From Amoebophrya sp. A120 (lineage: Eukaryota > Sar > Dinophyceae > Syndiniales > Amoebophryaceae): a DNA stretch of 64,000 nt. Positions 46,905 through 56,789 of the stretch are shown here, piece by piece. The stretch is from contig CAJINV010000001.1 of the NCBI GenBank assembly GCA_905178155.1, positions 15,748,142 to 15,812,141 of the forward strand, in the 5' to 3' direction. Every line of letters begins with the position of its first letter. Position 1 is the first letter of the stretch. The notes under the pieces are model-generated. The model was not told where the DNA came from and ran no database searches. It was given only the letters and a program-made list of their open reading frames with translations. The position numbers were made by a program, and so were the translations under genes.

Positions 46905-47928
46905 CTACACTTCTCCCTGCTGCCCACTGCCATTTTTCAGTAACTGTTGCCGCAGGACGTCGCGCTTCGCTTTGTCGGCTTGAGTAATTTTCGGTTGCAG
47001 CTTTCGTTTCGTGAAAACGACCAAGAAAAGCGGAACGATGGTGCCAACAAACACCTTGGCGGACGGATGGTCTTTCTTGCCGAGCCACGAGCCGGCCAGA
47101 GAGAGCGCAAAATTTACGGCGATCACGATGGTCCACAGGCCCTGAATTTTCCACATCGTGCGGTCAAACGACGCTTTTATTTCCGGGCCGTGCTGCAGTA
47201 TGAGCTCGTACTTCTCCCTCGTCATGAACTCGTACGCGTAAGCCAGCACAAACGGTTTTCCCAAGCAAAACGTCACGCCCGAGGCTAGCAGCAGTGCCAC
47301 ATTCGGGAGGGGCCCGAGAAGCGACTGCGCAACCGACACGGAAATCGTGTGTGTCGCGATGAGAACGATATCAAATGCAAAAATGTCTGGGTCTGGAAGA
47401 ATGCAAGTTTGTCATGCGTGTCTGGCATGACTCGAGAATCTGTGTTGCATAGGCACGAAAGAGCCCGGTTAACTGTCATGCGAAAAGGCAGTTTGCCATG
47501 TGGAATACGTAAGACATGGCAGCCACAAAATTTGTCATGCATAGCTGCGTCTTGCGGCGCCTCTATCATTCACTTTTAGCATTACAAGTTTCCAGACCCA
47601 GACACTTTTACATTTGATAAACGACCTTGGAGAGCAATAGGAGCCAGTTAATCACGGTAGGGATTTTCGGCCAGATCGCTGGCAGTTTTTCGACGTGTTT
47701 CCGGCGGCGCACAAACACAAAGTCCACGGCTAAGTCGACCGTAGCGAGCGCCAGAAGCACAAAGCCCGTCCCTACGAATTGCTTGTCCGTCAAATCGCAG
47801 AAGCTGAGGAAGAAACAAAGCACAAACGGCAGGGCAGTTAGGAGAAGGCGCACCACTTTGGTACACTTAGACGCATTTCGTGCGGAGCCTGGAGGGCCCG
47901 AAGCTACGGGTTGCACTACTGCCCGCAT
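46905..47928 (-). CDS. Multi-pass membrane protein, interrupted by an introner
   Basis: Exons are 47928-47620 and 47363-46905, 255 residues from ATG 47928. About six hydrophobic segments are visible, including LLLTALPFVLCFFLSFC, FVLLALATVDLAVDFVFV, VALLLASGVTFCLGKPFVLA, LWTIVIAVNFALSLAG and VGTIVPLFLVVF. The segment LGKPFVLAYAYEFM recalls small bacterial and algal membrane proteins with a GKPFTLxYA motif, but this is a weak likeness and I give no function. The tail is basic (FTKRKLQPKITQADKAKR). Removing the 251-bp element and one 5-bp duplication joins GTC GTT to CTC ATC in frame, continuing the hydrophobic segment LLSKVVLIATH. The gene has no other intron. Confidence 0.75.
47369..47619 (-). 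mobile_element. Introner family A, copy 2 (intron of the membrane-protein gene)
   Basis: This is a 251-bp element with TIRs of about 30 bp: TATCAAATGTAAAAGTGTCT at one end (minus strand) and its near-inverse at the other. The flanking 5-bp duplication is TCGTT (47624-47620 and 47368-47364). Removal of 256 nt restores the frame. The TIRs and the first 70 bp are closely similar to the copy at 2780-3020, in the same orientation relative to the host gene. No cut within the duplication gives GT-AG. Confidence 0.9.
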
Positions 47929-48388
47929 GGCTTCTGACCCTGAAGATAAGGACTTTATTTCTGCTTTTCGCTACAGGTCTCTTCTTTACAGGTGTTCTCA
48001 CGGCTGATGATGATCGACGATGAAAAGACTATTTCGATTTACTTGTTAGCATGTGTTGTATGATCAGGAACCACTGATTTGTGCAGGACCACGCAATCAT
48101 ATTTCAACAATGAACAACTGAGTGGCTGCTCGAGATCATGATGCTCCTGCTTTACGCGTCGTGGCGAAATACTCAAGTAAGGCTCGTCTGGATTGTTCTC
48201 GTCAACCACACTTTCGTGTTCGTCGCGTTTGCTTTGCATTTTTTAGCATTTGGCTTTATCTCGCGCTGTAAAACGCACAGCAATGGAATTCCAAGGACAG
48301 AAAGAAACCCAATCCATCGCAGCATTGGCTCTACTTATTTGCGCTGGTACACCGAACTAGCACGTCGCTCGCGCATGAAGCTGAGTAC
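47929..48388. other. Intergenic stretch, no gene seen
   Basis: About 460 bp between the ubiquilin stop and the membrane-protein ATG. No supported feature. Confidence 0.45.
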
Positions 48389-51070
48389 TCACGTTCCGAA
48401 GAGCCGGTCGAGCGCCCGAGAAACGTCCCCATTGACTTCATTCAGAATCTGCACACATCGCTCCTCATCCTCGAAGCCCATCGCACGAAGCTGTCCTAGT
48501 TGCGTGGCGTAGGTTTCCCGCGGATTGGCGACGACCCCGCCGCCGAAGGCTCCGCCTGCTCCTCCGAAGCCACCAGCGCCTCCGCCCCCGAGCAACATTT
48601 GCAGCAGCGCGTCCTGCTGGTTGCCGCCCATCGCTCCGCCCCCGGGTGGAGCACCGCCGAACATCGCAGCGAATGGATTCGGCGCGGCCGGGTTCAAGGG
48701 CGAGGTACCCGCACCGACTCCCGGAGTCGGGAGCAGTGGAATTTCGCGCTGGCCGGATTCCACGTTCTTCAGAATATACACTGTGTAGGTGGTGGTTGCA
48801 GCCGCGTCTGCTGACGGTGCAGCATCCGCCGGCGTCAAGTAATCAGCGACGGTTTTCGCCGCGTCGCTCCAAACCGCCCCGTTTCGTATCAACCGCACGT
48901 AAACCCTGCGGAAGTTCACCAGGGGCTCGATCTCGCCCTTCAGGTCGCGAACCGTGGTTGTCTTCTTGCAGATGTGAAAAATGGTGCGCTGCTCGTATTT
49001 CAGCTCTAGTTTGAACTCATCGGAAGCTGGATCCCGGGCGGCGGCCGCGGTGCTGCTCGCGGTAGAGGACGTCGCGCCACCCGCCTGTTGCAACCCTGCG
49101 AACAGGTTCGCGAAAGGGTTCGCGGCTGCAGCTCCTGTGCCTGGGCTGCCGGCGGCTCCCCCCGCAGCTGCTCCAGGCATAGCTGGTGGAAACCCGCCCA
49201 TGGGAAAGAACGGGTTTGCGCCTGGGGTAGAAGAAGATCAAAGGCGATTCGATACTTATTCCATCAGTCAGAGTCAAAGCTTTTTGAAATTCTTGCACTC
49301 CACTTTCATCTTTGTCCTTCTGTGCGCGCAGAAAGCTATAGCTTTATTTTCAAAGGGCATGAACACGACCTCTTGCGTCCAAAAAATCATACCTCCTGTG
49401 GGAGCGGCGCCGCCACCCATCGCCGGAAACCCGCCAAAAGGCATTCCAAGCGCAGGTGCTGCACCGGCACCTAAAAATTTGAGAAGGATTAAAATCAACT
49501 CGAAAACGTCAGAGGCAAAACCGTTTGTTCAGCGACGACACGGCACCACGCAAAAAACAACGAGAGAAATTCGCAAAAGTCAACTATACCTGGTGGTCCT
49601 GCTCCAGCGGCTCGACTCGTCGGTCCGCCAGCTGCACCCGCGTTGCGCGATTGGTCGAAGGGGTTTGCTAGTGGTGCGGTCGGAATCTCGTCCTGGGAAT
49701 ACCGATTTGGGTTAGTATTCGAGGCGGAGCCGGTTGTGGAGCCGTCTTGTGCGCCCGAGCCACTCATTGAATCATACAGGGGATCGACCATCTCCGTATG
49801 TAACCTGTAAAAGCAATTGTACATTCTCGCTAAGTATCAGAGGTGGACTGCTCATGTATGTAATATGCGTGCTTTCGAGAAACCAACTTCGAAGGAGCTC
49901 GCTGATGAATGTTGCCTGGGACAATGAACAACAAGAGCATAGTAGACCCCAAGTAGTACCTTCGCAGCGCGTCTTCGCCTCCGGGAATGGTGTTTAGCTG
50001 CGCCATGCCGCGGTCCGCCGACCGCATCATCTCCCGCATCAGGGCAGGATTGCGCATGGCACGCATGGACTGCTGCATGGTTTCTGGATCCTCCAGGATC
50101 CTCCGGATGTCCGGGTTTTGTTCGCACAGCTGCTGCAACTGTGGTACAATTGGAAGAAGTTCAAACATGATGCAAAAGACTTCATCTGTCTACTACTTAA
50201 TTGTGCCCGCGTTATCATCTCATTCCTTCCTCGCGCAAGAATTTATCGTGGCCACTAATAGAACAGCAAGCACAAGTGCTACCTGCGGATTCATCTGCAG
50301 CATCATTTGCATCATCTCCGGGCTATTCATCATCGCTTCCATCATGGGGGAGTTGTGAAAAGGAAAAAAGCTTGGGCTTGGAGGTATGTATTGTTCCGTG
50401 TGGTCCACGCACCAACTAAGTACAACTCCACCTGTGCGCGATGGCAACTCGACTAACCAGTACAACTGTGCGCGTGAAATCATGCACAACTCGACTAATC
50501 AGATACGCATACAACATTTGCCGAAAGCGATCTTATATCAGCACCGAACGCCCTCCGAACATGCAACTGTGCGTGACGCATCCACAATATGACCCCCATT
50601 TTATTTGTGCGTGCAACCTACAAAGTCTTGAAATAAATAAATTTCACCGAAAGCATTCCGCCAAGTTAATACAATGCAAAACAAATCACCTACAACTACT
50701 ATTACACCTCCAAGCCCGGTGCGGTAAGATCTCTGCCTCTGCCACTTTCATACTTATTGAGCAGCTGCGCCATCATCTCCTCTTGCGGGTTCGACTGCGG
50801 CAGGACTTGCGAAGCGGCGGACGGCGCCGCGGCCTGGCGGTATTCCAGACAGTGGATTGTCGCAGATTCCGACACATTGTAGTGCGCCAACGGATAGTTG
50901 TTTTCGAAAACGCGCCCCTCGCAAACCAACCGTATATTCTCGGCCGCTAAACCGACCTGCGTTGCGATATCCTGCTTAAACTCCAGTACTGTGATGGCGC
51001 TTGGATCCGCCACCTCTTTTTCGTGCATTTGCACCGCGCCGTTGCGCACCGCCTTGATTTGGAGCTTCAT
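48389..51070 (-). CDS. DSK2: Ubiquilin / DSK2-like shuttle factor with an extra UBL-like domain
   Basis: Ubiquilins carry ubiquitinated clients to the proteasome. Exons are 51070 to about 50709, about 50359-50283, 50138-49960, 49804-49590, 49470-49393 and 49221-48389. The last four introns are GT-AG with agreeing phases; the first acceptor does not resolve. The N-terminal UBL starts MKLQIKAVRNG. The STI1 region (NSPEMMQMMLQMNPQ|LQQLCEQNPDIRR, RNPALMREMM, NTIPGGEDALRR) matches ubiquilin closely across introns. The final 45 residues are a UBA domain (QLGQLRAMGFEDEERC, ending ALDRLFGT). Between STI1 and UBA lies a second beta-grasp-like segment, FKLELKYEQRTIFHICKK to YTVYILKNV (about 49025-48765), not usual in ubiquilins. 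The linkers are Gly/Ala/Pro-rich. The total is about 580 residues. Confidence 0.88.
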
Positions 51071-51877
51071 GATGAACTAACACCAGTTTGTTGCCCACTT
51101 CTAGGCCAGTTTTGCAGCCAGCCTCTCTCTTTCGTCGGGAAGCAAATCCAGTCGACCTTGTTGCTGATTGATCACGATACGGCTGTTTGGTCGATTCAGG
51201 CTATGTGGACAAGTGGGACACCATCGACATGAGTGTTCTAGTTCTACTTCATCTCGCTGCAATCAAGAACATTATAGAACATCGATCATGCGGCAATTTT
51301 GTTTCTGGGACAAGTCACATAATTAGTTTTCACCTGAAGCGATGTAGCTATTGGAAGTGCTACTACATGTAAATTGACAAAAAGAAAAACGTGCTACGCC
51401 TACGGGAAAGAAAACCTTCATTGACAAAAAACAAACTGTAAATTGACGACTTCGATTCATTCATACATGTCGACAAAGGTTATCTTGAAGTAAAATGCAA
51501 GAAAAATTTTGCCTTTTTCACTCGCGGCGTTGGGTCTATCTCGATCAAAAAAACATGGAGTTGCCACGGCCCTTTTGCTTTGCTTGTTTCTCCGCTCGAG
51601 TTCTCTTGGTCTTGGCCCTCAGTTCTTTTGCATATCGATATCGTATCTTGGTGTTGAAAAGTAAAAGATGAAGGTTTGCAAATGCAAGCTAATGTGGACG
51701 AACACGAGGCTAAAACTCAAAAAAAGAATGGAGGTCCTTTTACAAATGCAGGTGCTTGCAGCAGACCCGTCATTCTTTCTTGCTTGTAGTTCTACTTCAT
51801 CATACAGCTGCAGATGGCAGAAAAAACTTCTCACTGCTCGACTTAGATTATGCCAAATATAGCCGCCGGGGCGGGGG
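51071..51877. other. Intergenic stretch, no gene seen
   Basis: About 800 bp upstream of the ubiquilin gene, AT-rich until about 51840. A minus frame (51619-52347) runs from the GC-rich island into this region and is not recognisable as a protein. Confidence 0.45.
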
Positions 51878-52579
51878 TAGTGAGGTCGTGGGCGTTTTCT
51901 TGCCGGCCGTCGCCTTGGCCGCGGCTTTGCTTTTTCTGGGCTCGCCATACCGCCGTGAGTAACGTTAGGCCGCACGGTATGGCGGCCGCTTGGTAAGCGT
52001 CGCAAATTTTGGCAAATTTCCGAAATTCCTTTCCGAAAGCCAGTCCCCATGCTATGGGGCCGATCCGGGCGCCACGGGGGGCGTCCAAAAAGCGACGAAA
52101 AATCGGGCCCGTAGCATGCGGATTGGCTCTGCGCGTCTGGCGCGCTTTTTCTTTTTTGCGTCTTTATTTTTCTCGCCGGCGCTTTTTGCAAAGCCTCCCA
52201 GGCTCTGAAACCGGCGAAAAGGCGGCCGCTTTCGCGGCCGCCCAAAATGCTCCAAAATCGCGGCCGTGCCATGCTGTTTCGCTGTTCTGATTTTGGGCGA
52301 GTTTTTTGCGCGCCCCTTTTTTGGCGGCCCAAACCGCCAGAAATCAAGGCGGCGGGCGCCTCAGAAGGGCGCCCCTTTTGCCGGCTCCCCTGCGTCGTTT
52401 TATCAAGTGCGAATCGATAGTTTTCGACCGGGCTTGTTTGACTTCAAAGCCCCGCCCGCTTGATAATTGGAAATTTTTTATGTCAAAAAACGCTTCCGGC
52501 CGCTTGAAAACTGACGGCCGTTTTGCTGTCTGGCTGTCAAAAAAACTCCCTGGTTAGAACCGTTCGGTGACCTCACTAC
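51878..52579. repeat. GC-rich repeat-like island with short terminal inverted repeat
   Basis: About 700 bp of much higher G+C than its surroundings, bounded by GTAGTGAGGTC (51878-51888) and its exact inverse GACCTCACTAC (52569-52579). It contains inverted motifs such as GCCATACCG/CGGTATGGC (51944-51983). No target duplication was seen and the 11-bp ends could be chance. It may be a non-autonomous element. Confidence 0.5.
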
Positions 52580-52843
52580 ATACAAGCGCATTTCGAGATG
52601 TCCGTTAAAAATTCCATGCCCCAGGCCCTGGGGCTGCGGAAACTTTGCTTGCTCTTTCCTTGGCCATCTTGAAAGAACCCTTCTGGATGACATTCATCGC
52701 ATTCAATCTTTCATCAATTATTCGGAGACAACATCCGTGCTGTATTTCAACAACTTGAGCGCAACCATTTTTGTGTTTCTAGGAAAAGGAATACGTGAAT
52801 CAATAAAGAGAACAACAGGATCCGTGCCCTTCTGTTCCCTCTA

Positions 52844-55800
52844 CTACACGTTGGTGTTCCACGCGATTTCGTACTCAGTGGCGCCTGACTCGACGAGTGC
52901 TTTCTTCACCCTTTTGAGCTTGAATTTTTCGCCGACGGCCGTGCCCGCAAACTCCACCATCTGCCACCCGACCTTGATGCCTTGCTCGTCCGCTTGCCCG
53001 CCCGGCTCCACCGTTTTCACCGCGAATTCCTTCGTGAAATCCAAGCCGGCGGACCGGCTCTCGCCGCTCTCCGTAAATATCTGCATTTTCGTCCGCACGA
53101 TGATGGACTCTTTCTTCGCATCTTCGGCGGGGGCAGCAGGTGGTGACACACCACTTTCTGGTGTTTGGAATTCGCTGCCCGTCTGGTGTTTTAGTGGTTG
53201 ATGTGGAATCGAGTCCTGAAAAGCTTGCATGCTCGTTGCGGATCACGCCCATCTACTTGCTTCTAGAACTTAGTAGTTAAAAGCCGAAACATAAAGCACC
53301 TAGCTAAAGCAGACAGTAGAAAGTCAAAGTGCATGGCCATGGTGGTACATCAAACGAGCAACCGCAAAACTTACCTTTGCTGCTGACCCTGGAGTAGCCG
53401 GATCCGCAGCAGCTTCCCCCGCAGCGGCGGCTGCCTCGGCAGCGGCCTTTCTTGCCTGCGCTCTTTCTGCTTTTCGTTTGGCTTTTTCCTCCGCGGCCTT
53501 TGCAGCGTCTTCCTCGGCCTGCTTCTGTGCGGCCTCCTGCTCCGCCTGCTGCCGCGCCGCTTCCTCCTCCGCCGCCTTCTGCCGCGCAGCGGCCCGCTCC
53601 GCCTTCCGCTGCGCCTTTTCCGCCGCGGCCTTCGTAGCTTCCTCGTCGGCGGCCTTGGCGGCTGCAGCCTCCTCTGCGGCTTTCTGCTGCGCTGCTGCTT
53701 GTTCCGCCGCTGCTTGTCTGGCCGCCTCTTCTTCGCGCTGCTTCTGTGCCGCCGCCTCGGCAGGGGCCGCTGCGGCCTTTGCAGCAGCAGCTGCAGCCGC
53801 CGTGTCGTCTACCCCTTGGTCTACCGCCGGAGCTACTGGCGCCTGGTTCTCTCCCTCGCCCTTCTTCGCTTTCATCAACCCTGTCGCCAGGCCGCCTAGC
53901 GCACTTGTACCGCCTTTCTTTTTGCCGACCGGTGTCCCCCGAATCGTCGGCTCGTCTTCCGATTCGCTTGGAACAACGCCGGGCTGCCCAGGTACGTGGT
54001 GCCCGTGCGCCTCCGGATTCTGCAGCACGCTCGCTATTGGGGGCTGCGAGTTGTCGGGCGTGGGCGTGAAACTGACCTGGAACCCTCCCAGATTCTCCGT
54101 GTGCGCAACGGTTTGCGCCTGCTCCGTATGCTTCCACTTGCTTTCCGCCGCGGCGGCGGCGGCCGCGCGTTGCGGATCATCGCCGCCGGGAGCGGCGTAC
54201 ATATCGAAGATGCTTTGGTGCTTGTGCGCCGCAGCCATTCTTGCTGCCGTGTTAGGGTCCTGCAAGTCTATTATTGCCGGGTAGGTCTTCATCAGGGCTA
54301 GCCGACTCTCCTCCATCTTCTTTCTGTGGTATTCCTTCATCTCGGCGTCTGTGGTGGGGCGTTGACAAAGCAGTTATTGCACAATGAATCCGGCCATGAA
54401 TCGCCCTGCATAAGGATAAGCAAAGCAAAGAAGTACGTAACAGTAACAATGCAACGGAAAACACATCAAGTCTTGCACTCACCGAAATCTGTTGCGTTTT
54501 GCAACCGTAGCCGCTTTTGTCGCTTTGCTAGCAGACCCAGAAGGATGAAGAACAGGAGGCCGAACCAGAAAGTGGGCGTGAGTAAGTTGCCGACTTCTCG
54601 AAGGTATAGATCCGTTTCCGCTAGTGGACAGAAAACGCAGCCTTTCTCCTTCAGCGGGTAGTAGGGGACCTCGTACGGAACTCCGACGGAGTACACCGTG
54701 CGTTGCGCTAACCACTCCAAGCTCTGGTGCATCGCCCAACGAGAGTAGCTCAAGAACTGACACACCGGGTAGTGGTGCTCGTACAGCCCGTACATTTCCT
54801 GTTTTGTTGATCATGGTGTCGGTACAACTCAAATTGGATTTCGTACTCGTGGTGAAAAAGGTCAGTAAAACTAAAAACTACTCCTGTACCTGAAAAAAAT
54901 AGTGCGGGGCGGACGGACAGCTATCGGCGTAGAAGGCCGGCGGTACTACCATGTATCCGCTTCCGTCCGGCTGCAGGCAGTCCGCGTACGAACCGCAACT
55001 GTAACCGGATACACCCTTGATTGACTTTACTACGCCGGGCGGAGTGCCTCCTGCATATTGGTCGTTTTCTCCGGCGAGGTACCTTATAGGTGATGTGGTG
55101 AAAAAGATGTGACAATGCCTGCGACAGTAAGAGAAGCGCCGCACTGAGAGATCCTTAAAACAGTGGCTCCCACCGAATGCAAATGACTGCATGCATCCGA
55201 TGATTTTTTGGTAGACCAATAGTACCTTCGCTGCATTCGCGGCAGCGGGTTATGCTGGTCCAGATAGCAGTCACTTCCCCCGGTGATGTCCGCCCACTTG
55301 CTACTGGGGTACTCATCCGCCTGCAGACCGTCCCCAACGGCGAAGAACAGTGTGGCCCGCACGTCGGGGATGTAGTTCTTCGCCCAGTGCGCAATGTAGC
55401 CTCCTTGGCCGATCCCGTGCACCGCGATGCCCATGCTGCAGTCGACTTGCGGAAGGTCCGCGCATAACACTCCGACCGCCGAGTTCGGTCCTTGGAAAAA
55501 ATCCGGCGCCCGGTCCTTCAGCGTGCAGAGCCGGTCGTGCCGAAAATACGTCCACCGCCGGTCGTAGTCGATTTCGGCCGCTACGTAGCCGCGCTGCGCC
55601 ATCTGGAACGCAAATTCCTGCGCGAGGGGCGCCCAGAAATTGTCGCCGGCGGAGGGGATGAGGACGTAGAGGGGGAACCGCGTCCAGTCCGGGGAGGTGT
55701 CGGGGACGTAAGCGTTGATCAGGTGGGGAACTCCGGCTTTCGTCTTGTACTCGAGTGATCGGACGGTTGGTGAGACCGTGTAGATTGCCTTCACGAACCC

Positions 55801-56280
55801 TTTCGATTTTCTACCACTTTCGCTTAGAGTTGAAGTCGAGGAAGAGGAGGATGCCGCCGAGGACCCTGTTATTCTTGATGATGCCCCTTCTTCTAGGAAA
55901 GACGCGGCATGATCTTCCCTGGAGCTTTGGACTATTTGCGCTTGGCTGCCGGCTGCCTGTTCCAGGTTGGAGCGAAGCGGTGTCCTCTCTCGACGAAGCT
56001 GCGCCCCGGTTGAAGAAGCAGCAGCGATAGGTGCATGGCTGGAACTGCCATCACCGTCATGAATGCCGCGCTCCTCGTCCTCTCGACTTGCGTCCGCAGT
56101 GCCAGTGCCGTCGAAACCTACGCCGTTGCTGGGTGCTGGCGCAGTTATTCTACTGTGTTCCTGCAACGCTCCAACCAAAAGCGTCCGCGAACCATCATCG
56201 TCCGGGGAAAACAAAGGCCAAACCACCAACGCCCGGACGGTTACCGCCAGGAGTTTGCGAAGATAGACGGCGAGAAGCAT
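52844..56280 (-). CDS. Receptor-like pseudo-alpha/beta-hydrolase with membrane segment, coiled coil and PDZ-like domain
   Basis: Exons are 56280-55226, 55082-54890, 54798-54483, 54348-53375 and 53215-52844. All four introns (143, 91, 134 and 159 nt) are GT-AG and all phases agree, giving 969 residues. ATG 56280 begins a hydrophobic signal (LLAVYLRKLLAVTVRALVVW). Residues about 190-480 form an alpha/beta-hydrolase: YVLIPSAGDNFWAPLAQEF, then the elbow AVHGIGQGGYIA, where Gly (about residue 291) replaces the usual Ser, then RRYLAGENDQY near the acid position. Cys-rich segments follow (GYSCGSYADC, KGCVFCPL). A membrane helix lies at about 487-506 (FWFGLLFFILLGLLAK), with basic residues after it. 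The inner part is Ala/Glu/Gln-rich and coiled-coil-like (to about 846). The C-terminus is PDZ-like (EPGGQADEQGIKVGW). Likely a type I surface protein; ligand binding rather than catalysis is inferred. Confidence 0.82.
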
Positions 56281-56789
56281 GTTAACAAACAGTTTGTGTT
56301 CACTTTGATGCGCTTCTGTGCAAACTCTCCATGCTACCGCAAAACGCAATTTTTTGCTATAAGAAACAGAAAGTAGGAACGAATACTGCACCACGAACGA
56401 AGTATCGATTTTTACGCTTCACGGATAAACGAAACCGCTCCCGATAATCGTCCATTTTGAATTTTTCACCAGGACAGGCGCTCGAGTTCAAATAATTGTC
56501 GTCCACTTCAAATAGATCTCTCTCTTTCTTCTCAGCGATATTGCAGCTGCTCGCTTCGCGCATTTTAGCGCAAACGCCCTCTCAAACTCGAAGTAAAAGT
56601 CCTATGTGCCTCTACTATGTACAGTGTTCCAGAGCAATACTGCCTGTCAAGCGCCGCAGGCCATTTTAATGAACGCGCTCTTTTCACGACAACATGGCTT
56701 CGCAAGCATGCAAGGATTGAACATTTGGTACTAAACTATGAAGCAGTGGGCACATCCCGTGCTCCTTCAAACTCGTCAATGTCGTATAC
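56281..56789. other. Intergenic stretch, no gene seen
   Basis: About 510 bp. The hydrolase frame is open upstream of ATG 56280 to about 56394 but without another ATG. Nothing else is supported. Confidence 0.45.

Noticed and set aside
48389-48400. GTGAGT right at the ubiquilin stop, a strong donor-like sequence
   Set aside because: The UBA domain is complete there and ubiquilins normally end just after it, so the stop was kept.
51619-52347. Minus-strand frame of 242 codons in the GC-rich island
   Set aside because: Arg/Pro-rich translation of a repeat-like region; no domain and it runs across the element boundary.
53478-54284. Plus-strand Ala/Cys/Ser-rich frame of 268 codons
   Set aside because: Antisense of the Ala/Glu-rich coiled coil; low complexity explains the open frame.
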